A stretch of 64,000 nucleotides of DNA from Adineta vaga. Lineage: Eukaryota > Rotifera. The position numbers were made by a program, and so were the translations under genes. Below the pieces are notes generated by a model. That model saw nothing but the letters and a program-made list of their open reading frames with translations, searched no databases and had not been told where the DNA came from. This document shows positions 34,801 through 46,356 of the stretch, in pieces (position 1 is the stretch's first letter; each line of letters begins with the position of its first letter). The stretch is taken from positions 7,254,001 through 7,318,000 of the forward strand of contig CP075492.1 of assembly GCA_021613535.1 (NCBI GenBank), written 5' to 3'.

Positions 34801-37800
34801 AACAACTGAAAGGTGAATGCATTCTTGGTATTACCACTCAATATTCCAAAATCCAATATAGTATCAAAATCTGTATCTGTAACTGTTAAATTGAGTATAC
34901 CAGTACCATTTAACGTTGTTTCATTGATAGAAATAGTGATTGATGTTGAATTGACAAAAACTATTGAAAACAAAAGAATTGAAATTTATAAAAAAAACAT
35001 ATCTTTGAAAGCTAAATAAAATTGCTTTACCTGGTGGAACATCATTTACATCAATAACTTGGATATCAAATTGAAAATCTTGTGTATTGGGTGTTATTGA
35101 ATTCCATGCTGGTGCACCGTCAGACGCAGTAATAAATATACGATAGAGTGTCTTATTACTTTCACGATCGAACGTTGCATTTGTCCATATCGTTCCATTA
35201 GAAGCAACAAAAAAGTTTCCAAGTGCTTCTGAATCACTCAAATTTCTATTTAATGCATAACTAACAGAACTATAAGCAGGATCGACATCACGATCAAATG
35301 CTTGAATTTGAGCAATAACGCGATTTCCACTCTCATTTTCGACAACACTCAAAACAATTGAACGAATATCAAATGTTGGAGTTTGGTCATTCTGATCAAT
35401 TAATGTAATTGTTGTTGAACCAATTAATGGAGGATTTACAAGAACACGAATGTATATTAAATAAAGACTTTGAATTTCAGCATGAAGACCACTAGTAACA
35501 ACAATACCACTACTGAAAAGATTTCCATTTCGTAATACTGGTACATCACTAAATGGTATGTATGTATTTGGAAATGGACTACTAACAGTCATAATCGACG
35601 ATGTTGTTGATGTTAATAGATAACTGATGGTTCCATTGAATCCATATGCTGTATTAAATATGGGTCGATTTCCATAGGTTTCATAATATTTTTCAATAAT
35701 TGGAAAATTTAATTCTTCATAAACTGGATCAACCCATCTTGCTGGTGGTGGATCATTATCATTGTTATAATAGATTGTTACTGTAGCATTTGTTTCACTC
35801 GTACGTTGAGGTGAACCACGATCTTGTGCATAGACTTGAAATGTTATTGGAAATTGACTAACATTTAAATTATAGATACCAGGAACACTACTACGAAGAA
35901 TAATTGTTCCGGTAGTTTGATTGATCGTAAAATATGGAACATTAACTGTTCCAATATAATAATTAATCATTCCATTTAAACCTGAATCAGCATCTGAAGC
36001 AATAATACGTAAGAAACGAGCACTATTCGAATTGCCAGTAGTTGAACGATAGATAGTATAATTCCAGTTTGTCATAATAAATACTAAACGAAATCATTTT
36101 CATGAAAGCAAAAAATATTTCATTAGTACTTGATCTTACCTGGTGGATTATCGTTCAAATCAAGTAGATTAATACGTAAACTACAGAACGCTAAAGAAAA
36201 TATTGGCAATAGAAAGAATTTGAATTAAATTGAATAAATAAAAACTTACATTGTCGCTGTGGTGTACCATTATCAGTAGCTAATATGAACAAATACCAAA
36301 CTCGTGGAGTACCTTAAATCATCACAATTCATGTCTTTATAACCTTGTTCATATATAAAATTCGGTTCACTATTTTTCGCTTCGATAACTCTTGTTTAAC
36401 AACACGGTCAATGATCAGAAAAATTTAAAGCTTGATTGACTCTTCAGTTAATGACGCTTTTTAACACTCGGAAATTTCTTACGTAAACAAAACTTTTCTT
36501 ATGAAAGAATTACATCAATTGAAAATACATTCATATCGATTTTTTTTTGTTAAAGAAAATGAATATGTTTTCGTTCTCTATTGAAAACTGTACGGAGTAA
36601 CGAAGATTTGCATATTACGAAAAAAAATGGAATCAATCTTACCTGGTGCATCATAATCAAATGAAACATTCGTTCGTAATATTGCCGTACGAGTAGTATT
36701 CGTTTGTGATATTTGTTGAAGATAAAATTGTGAATAAGCTGTATTTCTCAAACCACTCACTTGAAAAAGAAAAAACTCGATAGATAATCAATAGAATGGA
36801 AAATGAATAATAATTTACCTGTTGTTCGTGCTTGTTCTGATGGAAATGATATTGTTACTTGTCCATTTTCTCCTCTATCATCATCGAATACCGATATGGT
36901 GGTAATATTTGCTCCGATTGAATTACTTTCATAAAAAGAAACTGCTGAACCACAAATATTATTAAGAAATTGTGGTGATCGTTTATTAACAGCTGTAACA
37001 TTGAGTTATAATTATCGTCGTTGAAAATCGTGGACATGCTGGACGTGTTGGTAAACATGATGAGCCATCATCATAGCAGTTACAGTAACAAAATATTGTG
37101 CAGCAGCGGATGATTGAAATGATTGTTGTAATTGTAAAACACCCGTTGTTGCATCAATGGAAAACTGACTACTAATCATCGAATAAGTAATTCCATCACC
37201 ATCAGGATCTGTTGCAAAAACAGTACCAAATAGTGAACCAACCGCTGCCGTTTCACTGACTGAGAATGTTTGATTCGATGGTGTGAAGTATGGTGGATGA
37301 ACATTATAATTTTCAAGACTGATTTGAACGAGTGCTGTTGAACTAACTGATGGTCGATTAGAATAGGTTTGAGTCGCAATTAAATTGAATAAATAACGAT
37401 TATAAGGTGTAAAGTAATTCAATAGACTAGATGAAAGAGAGAAATACGTTAGATACATTTGATTGTTATAAGTAACTTACTAAGTATTAGTGACAAGGGC
37501 ATAGGAACCATTTGATAAAGTAGTAACAGCAAAATTTGGATTGCCTGATGTCACTGTTATAATTCCTGAGGTAAAATTAAGTGCTCGACCAGTGACAGAC
37601 GTGGAAACAAAACTTGGTCGAGTAAAATCGGTCTGTGGTTGAACATTAAATGTAAAGACCTGTGTACCATTTGAAGATGCAACAGAGAAATTTGAAACTG
37701 TTGTGACATAAACAGATTGATCGAAGAGAGGACCAGCAAAATTTGCATTGTAGAAAAAATCTGGTATATCATTTTGACAAGTTTGTCCAATGATAGGACT

Positions 37801-37872
37801 CAATTGGGTTACGATTAAAATAATCAAAGTATGAAATAAGAAATGTAGCTTATATTTATTGAAATAAAACAT
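31830..37872 (-). CDS. Cadherin/EGF-like/laminin-G adhesion protein
   Basis: About twelve exons on the minus strand, from a signal peptide (FLFHTLIILIVTQLSPIIGQ) at 37872 to a stop at 31830. Cadherin repeats are marked by NDNPPG, VNDVPPG, NDNDPPP, DADSGLNG and DRESNKTLYRI motifs. Approximate exon blocks: 37485-37872, 36830-37421, 36639-36763, 36251-36315, 36140-36191, 35031-36084, 34533-34962, 33968-34248, 33262-33905, 32871-33209, 32297-32819, 31830-32243. After the repeats come a membrane-proximal region, a short Cys-rich stretch (PCTNYVCPAG) and a laminin-G domain (FSFDFTIRPAVVDSLILLYG to NTFSGCIRHV). The end is a Thr-rich stalk and a hydrophobic tail, without a catenin-binding cytoplasmic domain, so GPI anchoring is possible. 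In the second exon the frame shifts near 37074 and back near 37000. Confidence 0.72.
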
Positions 37873-38447
37873 TCTATATCTGAAAATAAGTCAATAACTT
37901 TAACTATTCTTAGTAGGAAATGCGAAAGAACATTTAATGTTTGCACAAAAATAACTGTATCCAATCATTGGTTATTTGAAAATTGTATTCTATTTTACCT
38001 GTAGATTTCCACGTCTGTTTATATGAATAAAATTACAATCAGTCGATAGTATAAATTCTTGTAACAGTAATTCTATTGAATTTACTAGAATACGGTTTTA
38101 TCAATTATAAATCGACGAAAACATTTAATATAAAACATCCTGCCGTACGACAAAAAATAGGAAGATTTTATAACAAAAATATGTTTGTCCGTTCTTAATT
38201 TTATGCCATTGAATTCTTATTTTCGTCTATGTTAATCTCGAAATGTAAAACGATACTTCACCTGTATGACGCACTTTGTTATTCCGGAAATAAATATTTA
38301 TATTTCTACGACTTGTTGTTATTCCTCTTAAGTAAAGAGATTATTCACGCTTGCTTTAGGTATTTTTGTATATAAAAAAAATATTATTTAATATGAAATA
38401 GTCATTGAGTAAAAAATATTTCTATTTGAAAAAAGTTCACAAGATAC
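37873..38447. other. Intergenic, upstream of cadherin gene
   Basis: AT-rich stretch between the cadherin start and the end of the B-box-like gene, both on the minus strand. No gene recognised. Confidence 0.4.
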
Positions 38448-39214
38448 TCAGTACTCAGGCATGTCTTCAATGCCATATTTGGCTAGTTTATGTATAATTT
38501 CTTGTAAATCTGTATTTGCATGTTCGAGTTTTTCATATTCAATACTGAGCACATTTGAAGCATCGATATGAATCTGTTTCATTTCACCCATTATCAGTCT
38601 ATCGACGACTAGAGGTTTCGCTGTTTGTAATGTCACATTCCATCGTTTAATATCGTCTAGTGCAATATTCCATCGATGTATATCGGGCTCCAAATAATCA
38701 CCTGATCTCATCCTTGCTTGCAGTTGTTCACTAATTGTTGATAGACGGTCCTTTAATTGTTTAAAACCTTTTGTAATCGCAGTGATATCAGCATCTACAC
38801 GACGTTGATTTTCTTCCATGATTTGTCGAATAACATTTCGAGTCCGATCAGCTTCTTGTGTAATTTGTTTTGTAATTTGTGCTATAGTGCGATCTTTCCA
38901 CGTATCAATAAGATTGAATTCACGAACATAAGTAGGAAGATCACCTGTTAAAGTATCATGCGGTTTATCAAGTTCTTCATGAAGCAGATCATGAATACTG
39001 ATGAGTGCTTCCATTTGTATTGTAAGTTGCTGATGATGCGTAGTGAGATGTGGCAAACAAAATGATTGATTACCTACAAAAACTCAGATAATACTTGAAC
39101 AAATAAGAAGAAGAAGAAGAAGAATAGTTCAGACTAACATCCATCACAGGTAGCAATCGATGACTTTTCACATGGTTTTGATTCGACTGTAATATTACAT
39201 TTCTTTGATGCCAT
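38448..39214 (-). CDS. B-box-like zinc finger with coiled coil
   Basis: Two exons, 39214-39139 and 39073-38448, join in phase 1 through GTTAGTC..TTTTTGTAG and give 233 residues. The N-terminus forms a small zinc-binding pattern, Cys15, CDGCNQSFCLPHLTTHHQQL, as in the B-box of TRIM-type proteins. The remainder is a long helical region with heptad-like polar/hydrophobic spacing (DRTRNVIRQIMEENQRRVDA; DRLSTISEQLQARM), a probable coiled coil for dimerisation. No RING, NHL or propeller part follows, so it is a short form of a common bdelloid architecture. It could be a scaffold in ubiquitin signalling; this is inference. Confidence 0.72.
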
Positions 39215-39394
39215 GTAAGAAATTGTTGTTGCTTTTTTCTCAAATATAACGATAACACAACCAAAAGAAATCGTAATTGTTTAGTGATACATTAAAGACA
39301 ACATAAGCAAACAAAGATATTCGTCTTTTCTTACTATCGGATGACTCGACAACATATTTGCTTTCGAAGATGTTGTTTATCCAAAGTTAACTTT

Positions 39395-41068
39395 TTACAA
39401 CCAAATATAGAGAAAAGCAGTATCAAAAGGAGTCTTTTTCGTCTTATAACACATTGACTGGTTTTTCGTTATCTGTTGACTAAGTTCGTATAATTGTCTC
39501 TTGTAACATTTAAACATTTTTCGAGCATTCACATCTTTGATTCGTAATTCTAGAATAAGAATGCGTAAGTTTCGAAAACATTGTTGAAGATTTCGAATAA
39601 AAGGATATAATGTTCTGCAGTGGTAATGGTTTTTTGATTCAAGATTAAATTTCAAAATCTTCAAATTAGGTAAAATTAGTGAGAGTTGAGAAAAAAAACT
39701 CTCACAATCATCATAGCAGAGCAACTTCAAATTGATGTGAATGATTTTTTTTCTCTTTTCCATCGGAATTATTTTTAACATTTGGTCGAGGAAATCTTTT
39801 GAATTTTGGACACTTCCATATATACGTGTTATATTTGATGAATTAGCTATAGCTTCCAATATAAGTTTGCATGCATCTACTGACAAAACGTCGCTGGAAT
39901 CCATATATATTTCATGCATATTTATAAGGTGAAGACTAACATTTGAATCCCGTGCTTCTTGTAAAGTACCATTACAGAACGTAAACGAAACCAAAGGCAT
40001 TTGATAATTAAACATAACTTCTGGAGGACGACCAATACCAAAGGAATAAGATGCTGATAGTCGACAAGATACGGTATCAAATTGTACAAGTCGTGGCTGA
40101 GTATAGATAATATAACTTGAATCTTGTAATTGTTCAACATTAGAGAAGAACGTAGGCAAATCAGGTTTGTGCATCGTTCGAATATAATAACGAAATATGT
40201 CAAGTTTAATAAAGTCGTTTACGATACTTTGAAATATGTTATAGTTAGAGAATTCTTCAATAGCTGCGTTGAATATCAAACTCAATGACTGAATATGATT
40301 TTTGAATATATTCAGAAACTGATATATAAATTCAAATTTTGGCCCATATTGAAAATAGACAAATCCATTGATTTCTAAATGTAGTTTTTTTAATGTTGGT
40401 GGAACATTGATTTGATGAAAATTTTTTGAATTTTTAAAACGTAAAATTGATAAGTTCAATTCTTCTAGATTTGGTAGTATTCTCAATAGTTGAATGGTTG
40501 CTTTGAGTGACCATAGATTGATGGAAAGACGTTTGATACTAAACAATCGTGGAATATCAACAAAATTCGGTATATCACGACTAAAGATTAAAGTAAGTGT
40601 AGTTAAATTAGATGAAGCATTCAATGCGATTGTTCTCAGTAACTGTTGTGTGGTTGGAAAAATTGAAAGTTCCGATAAAGAGGATGAAGCTGATAAAGTA
40701 TCAATTAGGAATAGTTTTTCTATGGAAAATTCTGGGTCGCTCTCATAATCTTTCTCCACATTTAAAACGAATGATTGTATATTAATTAATCGATGAATAT
40801 GAGATTTCAACAATTGAATTTGTTCATGTCCAGAAAGTTTTAGCGATCGAATGTTGGATCCATACAATGGCAAAATATGTTCAAAGAATATTTGTCGAAG
40901 TTGATAAGATGGCATATTATCATATGTTAAATCGACATCATATCCATATGGTTCACTTAACTGTTGAAATCTTCGATTAAGATTTGTAAATGAATACAAT
41001 ATATCGAACTGATGTAGGTATTGGAATGTTAATAGCAATAATTCATCGGGAAGAGATTCTAGATGCAT
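39395..41068 (-). CDS. F-box protein with LRR-like body
   Basis: Single exon, 557 residues. The F-box is at the very N-terminus (LESLPDELLLLTFQYLHQFD), then leucine-rich segments: NIRSLKLSGHEQIQLLKS, LPNLEELNLSILRF and PTLKKLHLEINGFVYF. A role as substrate adaptor of an SCF ubiquitin ligase is expected from the family. There are no membrane segments and no breaks in the frame. The ATG at 41068 is chosen because it places the F-box at residues 1-40, as in the other copies. Confidence 0.82.
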   Translation of the reverse strand: MHLESLPDELLLLTFQYLHQFDILYSFTNLNRRFQQLSEPYGYDVDLTYDNMPSYQLRQIFFEHILPLYGSNIRSLKLSGHEQIQLLKSHIHRLINIQSFVLNVEKDYESDPEFSIEKLFLIDTLSASSSLSELSIFPTTQQLLRTIALNASSNLTTLTLIFSRDIPNFVDIPRLFSIKRLSINLWSLKATIQLLRILPNLEELNLSILRFKNSKNFHQINVPPTLKKLHLEINGFVYFQYGPKFEFIYQFLNIFKNHIQSLSLIFNAAIEEFSNYNIFQSIVNDFIKLDIFRYYIRTMHKPDLPTFFSNVEQLQDSSYIIYTQPRLVQFDTVSCRLSASYSFGIGRPPEVMFNYQMPLVSFTFCNGTLQEARDSNVSLHLINMHEIYMDSSDVLSVDACKLILEAIANSSNITRIYGSVQNSKDFLDQMLKIIPMEKRKKIIHINLKLLCYDDCESFFSQLSLILPNLKILKFNLESKNHYHCRTLYPFIRNLQQCFRNLRILILELRIKDVNARKMFKCYKRQLYELSQQITKNQSMCYKTKKTPFDTAFLYIWL

Positions 41069-41333
41069 TTCGAATTGTATGTGATTGAAAAATAGACACT
41101 ATATATACACAAAAGTCATAAGAAACAAACATGTTTTTTTCCAATTTTCTTGAGCAATAGGATTTAGTAAATATATGACTCAGAGATATTTGACAAGTGA
41201 AATTTGCACAACACATCGAAATCTACATTGAATAAAGAACTGCGATGATGTCATGTAATTGGATATACTTGGGGAAAAAATACTGGTCTTAACAGTATTT
41301 TTGAAATCTATAAGTAATATTTATTGCTAGAAT
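41069..41333. other. Short intergenic gap
   Basis: Spacer between two minus-strand genes. No motif recognised. Confidence 0.35.
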
Positions 41334-42209
41334 TTAATATAGCAAGAGCAAAAATACAAATAACAATATTCCATACATCGGTTCGTTTATATTAGATGTA
41401 GAAAAGGGTGGTTCTATGGGTGTACCTGCACGTATTAAGTTGAATTCTATTAGTAATTGAGCGACGTTATGATACGGATTTCGTCCATTACATAAATCAT
41501 GATTACAAACATATTCTACTAAACTTTGTCGTGAATCTATTTTTCCATTAAGATAATATGCTGTTTCTTCTTTAATTCCCAATTGTTTTCATGATTGATC
41601 ATCACTATGTGACGAACAACTTCTGCGTGTTTTGTTCGTATAAATATTATCAGCATCTAGAATGCATGTCTTGATATCATTAGCACAAGTGATTGACTGA
41701 CTATCTGTGGACATACAACGAATAGCGTCAGTACCTGAATCAGATGTAAACAAAGCCGAAGATAATTTCTGCTGAAATTGTTCAAAATTCCATGTTAATT
41801 TACGCATTTCAACTACTTTCATTTTGACATATTCAAAATCACATAAATCTCCATAAAAACATTTATGTATGAACGTTGTCCATTGTACATTAAATGTTTC
41901 ATGCCACATTTCTGTCTCATGCGATATGTAGTAATTATCTAAAGTAGCATTATCACCAACTAAACTTTGTTCACCAAGTTTAATATTTATTAATTTTGAC
42001 ACATAATCAAAACTAATTTCTGTATAACATTCATTATTCTGAATTGTTTGAGCACATTCCGATGGAAGTGTATTGAATGTTTCGTTGAATGTTAAATATA
42101 TACTACAAGACCCTACACATTGATGTTGTATAGTTAGAGGAAGCAGAGTAGCAAGATAAAGACAAATGAGAGTGATACTTGTCATTTGCTTGTATCTTTC
42201 TTTTTGCAA
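41334..42209 (-). CDS. Secreted Cys-rich Ly6-like protein with in-frame TGA
   Basis: The open frame from 42209 encodes a signal peptide best started at Met9, base 42185 (MTSITLICLYLATLLPLTIQ). A Cys-patterned ectodomain follows (HQCVGSCSIYL, CAQTIQNNECYTEI, HKCFYGDLCDF). It ends in TGA at 41591-41589 after HSDDQS. Exactly in frame downstream it reads on with KQLGIKEETAYYLNG, then EYVCNHDLCNGRNPYHN and a hydrophobic C-terminus (YGILLFVFLLLLY). CNHDLCNG is the closing motif of three-finger/Ly6 domains, and the last helix suits a GPI signal. The full design is therefore a GPI-anchored surface protein, and the TGA either truncates it to a secreted form or marks an early pseudogene. Confidence 0.6.
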
Positions 42210-42882
42210 GTTATTTAACTACCGAAACTCGTTGTGTTATCTATCTTAGTTTAGAAATATATACTTTTACGGAGATAAAAGTATATTTGATATTTGTTTC
42301 TCGGTTGACAATACACTATGTGACATTAGTATGAGAAATACAAATAATCAGAAAATATCGTAATTAGAACGGAACTTTGCTGACCTCTATTCTTTTTTGA
42401 CTAACGGATATGTTTTTTCTAATACGATAATTAGAAATGATGATAACCTGCTCGAATAACTAGAGTGAAGAATGAAAGTAAAACAAACAATATGGATGAT
42501 ATTATTTGGATTATAGACTTATCGATATCATGTCTTCATTCAAACGTACTTATTTCTAGATGATATGATTAATAATGTCATTGTATATTTTCTGTTCATG
42601 ATTTAACTTAATTTATAGTTGTAAGATTAACTATGATAGAGTCTACTAAATTATGGTTGGCAATATCTGCAGACTTTGTCTCACTTGATCTAAGCATCTT
42701 TGAGGGTGTGCTAAAAAAGAATTCTACGGCCTGCTACTGAAAGAATACTTTGTGAAGATTCGATTACAATCAGTTAATATTCGCATAGTTTTCTCTTCTG
42801 AATGACTATCGAATGGCTATAACATCTATCTTTTCTTTGTTGCCTTCGGAAGTACAACTCGTAAAAAGACACCAAATAAAAT
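42210..42882. other. Intergenic, no gene seen
   Basis: AT-rich region between the divergent Ly6-like gene and the GPCR remnant. Nothing recognised. Confidence 0.4.
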
Positions 42883-43727
42883 ATGATCAACATCACTGAA
42901 ATGCAATATTATTTACAGCAAGTGAATATCTATCTAGAATTATCTCTGCTCATATTATGTGTCATTGCGAATATCTTGAATACAATAATATTTACTAATC
43001 GATCAACAGAATTTGCTCACGATCTCCTGCTTATTTTGCTTGTCACTTCCTGTAACGTTCGTTATCGACAGATAGTGACTAAGCAATTTATCAAATTTGT
43101 CATCATACTGATAAGTCTCTTTTGGATCTTGCATGGTATGATCTATATAATTTTCTATGATATTTATCTATCAACTGCCACGAATTCAACGGCAGTTCAA
43201 CAAAGTAAGTAATATATTCTTGCATATTTGATAACTTTTGTCATTATTTTAAATCAAATTTAATATTGAGTAAAATTAGTCTAGTCATAGTTTTGACAAG
43301 TCCAGCAGGATTTTTTATTCTACACATAACATTCACTGAATCTAAATCGAAATCATTCGAGCAGCGAACAGTGGAAGAAATAATAAATTCTCTATTTAAA
43401 ACTATATTCTATATAAACTCTGCTTGCCGGTAATTGCTATTTCTATTCAGTTTGTACTTAGTGTACCACGGAGATCTGTGCTTCGCAGCCATTTCGCAAG
43501 CAATTAAAGGCCACACTATTACATTTGTGCACAAGACATTCAAATTGCAAACGGTAATAGTGAAAATAAACGTTATTTATGAAATCAAGCTCTATAGAAT
43601 ATTGGACATGCGATTTTTTTCTCATTATTTTAGTGATCTCACCGTTATATTATATATTCTTTGTGTAGCTTTGGTGATAATGTATTGTCAACAAAATGTT
43701 CAAAAACAAAAGATTATGTTATATTAA
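42883..43727 (+). pseudogene. Rhodopsin-like GPCR remnant
   Basis: Starts like an orphan rotifer GPCR: a short N-terminus, TM1 (LSLLILCVIANILNTIIF), then a jump from the TM2 start (LLLILLVTSC) straight to an intracellular-loop/TM4-like part (QFIKFVIILISLFWILHGMI), so TM2-TM3 are missing. After a putative intron, a TM6/TM7 remnant (VLTSPAGFFILHITF; FYINSAC) is cut by TAA near 43431. Later frames up to 43727 are unclear. The internal deletion and stop show a dead copy related in kind to the receptor at 19.7 kb. Confidence 0.55.
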
Positions 43728-43808
43728 ATATTTCTCTTAATACTTTATTTATCTACAAATAAAAATGTTCTCATTTATAAATAAGATAAAAATTAAAAAA
43801 TACTATTT

Positions 43809-44890
43809 TTATCCAACTGTTTGTGAAATATCTATTGGTTGTGAGTTTCTGGACAACGGCGACATAATATTAGGTAAGGTAAATACATTAGCTAAAATAT
43901 ACACTTGAGACATACCATTTCCCAGAAGACTTAAATACAATCGACTAGTGCCTTTTGGTATACGAAAGTAATGTAGAGCATTAGTATAACCAGAACCTAA
44001 AAAAAAGTTGTATCGCTTATTACTTGCAACTGCATTAGTACTATAGGATTTGGTTCGGACAATGAGCCATATACGGTACAAGCTGCACAATTTGATGCAA
44101 ACATGACAACTGTATCATTTGTAGTTGTATATGAAACTGTATTGAGTTGCACAGTGTAATAAATACCATTTGTTATACTAGGAATATACGATTGACTATT
44201 GATATTAAGCAGAAATGGTACATCAGACGCCATTGAGGCGATATGTGGTGTCGCAAGAATCAGTTCGTAAAAAGTCGATACTGGAACGGCATAATATCGC
44301 GATGGATGCGACGCCAAACGATTTAAAACTGTTATACTTGCACTGAATCCAATACCGACAACAATTACTGTCATTCCACGATTTCGTTCTAAGAGACGAA
44401 TACTCGATTCGGCCAAAGCATCTGGAAGACTAGAGATCACAATGGTTACTCGCGGTATTCCAGGTCGGCAATATGATGTACACTGTGAATCCACGATACT
44501 CAGAGCTGACACTAAAGACGATGGATTCAATTGCGTTTTTGTGTATTGTTTTTTATCGAGATATGTTTTCACTGTTGCGGCAGAAGTTGTTGTGTGTGGG
44601 ACAACGGTACTTACTGACGACGATGCACCATAGAAAAGCATCTGAAAATAAGGAGTCGATCCGCTAGGATTCAGATCAGTTGCAAGATTATACAACGCGG
44701 TTTTCACTAAACCGTGTTGCAACTCATTCATATAAGCGTTTTGTTCATCAACTAGTACAAATAAATCGACCGCTTTATTATTCAACGGATTGTTGAAAGC
44801 TCTTAGCACGCCTGCATTTATACCAGTACAGAATAATAGAATCAAGCTTGCATAAACATTGACCAAGATAAGAGTTGTATGTTTCTGCAT
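43809..44890 (-). CDS. Secreted VWA-domain protein, frame break at a T8 run
   Basis: The 5' frame (44890-43997, 297 residues) has a signal peptide (LILVNVYASLILLFCTGINA) and a von Willebrand factor A fold: AVDLFVLVDEQNAYMNELQ, PRVTIVISSLPDAL, GMTVIVVGIGFSASI. The MIDAS DxSxS is replaced by DEQNA, so metal binding is doubtful. The C-terminal part begins a beta-rich domain, but the frame ends at a run of eight T (about 43999-44006). One more T would let it continue with LGSGYTNALHYFRIPKGTSR to the stop at 43809. An intron (GTACCG..ATGCAG) could also bridge in phase, with a weak donor. Expected role: extracellular adhesion or matrix. Confidence 0.62.
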
Positions 44891-45406
44891 TTTGAAAGAA
44901 TCTTAATGATAAAATATAAACAATGAGACGACAATCACTTTAGTCTATTATCCTACTTGAGAGCAATACTTGTGTAGAAGCTGAATATAATGAAATAGCA
45001 ATCAAGAAATTTGACTACTGTATTTATAGTACTGCCTAGCAGAAGTTATCAAGTAACTTTAATTGCGCACAATTTTATTTCTAGAAACATCTTATCTACC
45101 TTTATCATTCGACGAAAAGTTCTTTTTTCTTCATTTTTGTGAAAATCTTATATATGAATCATTTTTATCAAACAATATTCAAGTAAATACACTTGAATAT
45201 CGTTTTTTTCCAAGTAAATTGAAAATGTTGCTTTTAGATGTCTGTTGATTCTTCTCTTAAACGAAAAGACCCAGATTCGTTAGTATTTGGATTATAATAA
45301 TTATATTTATGGAATACTTTGTTAGGAAATACAGAGAGATTATTATAACAAGCACAACGAATAAGAAAGAATTAAAATATTGTCATGTTTGACGGAGATT
45401 ATTTGT
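44891..45406. other. Intergenic, no gene seen
   Basis: AT-rich region between two minus-strand genes; it should hold the VWA gene promoter and the kinase 3' UTR. A 61-codon plus-strand frame near 45063 has no family resemblance. Confidence 0.4.
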
Positions 45407-46356
45407 TCATTTCAAACTCTTCATTATAGTTTGAACATCTTCAAAGATCTATAATAAAATATTTAAGATACAATTTAAAGAAATTCATTCACTAAACCTT
45501 ATCCACATCTTTGGAAGCATCAATTCGATGTACTAAATTTTCTTTTTCATATGATGCAATTAACGGTCGAGTTGATTCATTGAAAGTTGTTATGCTTTGA
45601 AAAAATATAAACAATGAGATGAAATTACAAAAAAATGATTTAGTTAATACTCACCGTTTTTTTAAACTTTCTTCATTGTCATCAACTCGTCCACTGTTTT
45701 TGCCACGTTCAAGACATCGAGTAGTACTCGTCTATTCCGAAAAAATATGATATATACTTTGATTAAATTTTGAATCTCTCTATTATCCTTGCACGAAATG
45801 ACTATTTTACCTTTTCATCGCAATCAAAAATTAATACACATTGAATATTAACTTTATTAGCCATTGTCTTTTTCCAACCATCCACATTTTCTTGATTTCT
45901 TGGGAAACCGTCAATTAAATAATTATGTTTATCCGTTTTTTTCATTGCCTTTAGTCGCAAAATAGAAAATATTGCACTCTTACGATCATCAAGATAGAAA
46001 CATACTTCGTCCAATAATTTGCAAGTCAGTTCAGTAGAAACAAGCGAGCCACTTTTCATCTGTTCCTTTAATTGTTTACCTAGATTTGAATCCGATTTCT
46101 CGGCTTCTTCTCGAAGAAGATCACCAACGGATAAATGAACATAATCAAAAGTCTAAAATAATCAGAGAAAAAAAACAAGTATAAGATTTCGTTTTTATAA
46201 CGATCTTGATTACTTACATCTTTAATACGTTTACATTGTGTACCTTTGCCTAAAGAAAAGAACATTATACGACATTATATCAGATAATTGGATACTATAC
46301 GTACCAGATCCTGGTGCGCCTATGACAAATATAACATTTGGTTTTGTTTCCGACAT
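45407..46356 (-). CDS. UMP-CMP kinase (adenylate-kinase family)
   Basis: Six exons (46356-46305, 46249-46218, 46152-45811, 45731-45655, 45594-45498, 45448-45407) total 642 bases, 213 residues, all in phase. It transfers phosphate from ATP to UMP/CMP. The P-loop GAPGSGKGTQC is split by the first intron. HLSVGDLLREE forms the NMP-binding start, IDGFPRN is the conserved Asp-Gly-Phe-Pro-Arg block, and RCLERGKNSGRVDDNEESLKKR is the lid region typical of UMP-CMP kinases rather than long-lid adenylate kinases. The C-terminus (LVHRIDASKDVDKIFEDV) fits. One residue block, KAMKKTDKHNYL, replaces the shorter linker seen in many homologues. A housekeeping gene with very short introns (55-83 bases). Confidence 0.92.

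Noticed and set aside
41589-41591. Selenocysteine reading of the TGA in the Ly6-like gene
   Set aside because: No SECIS-like hairpin recognised downstream and no known selenoprotein of this family; nonsense or sequencing change is simpler.
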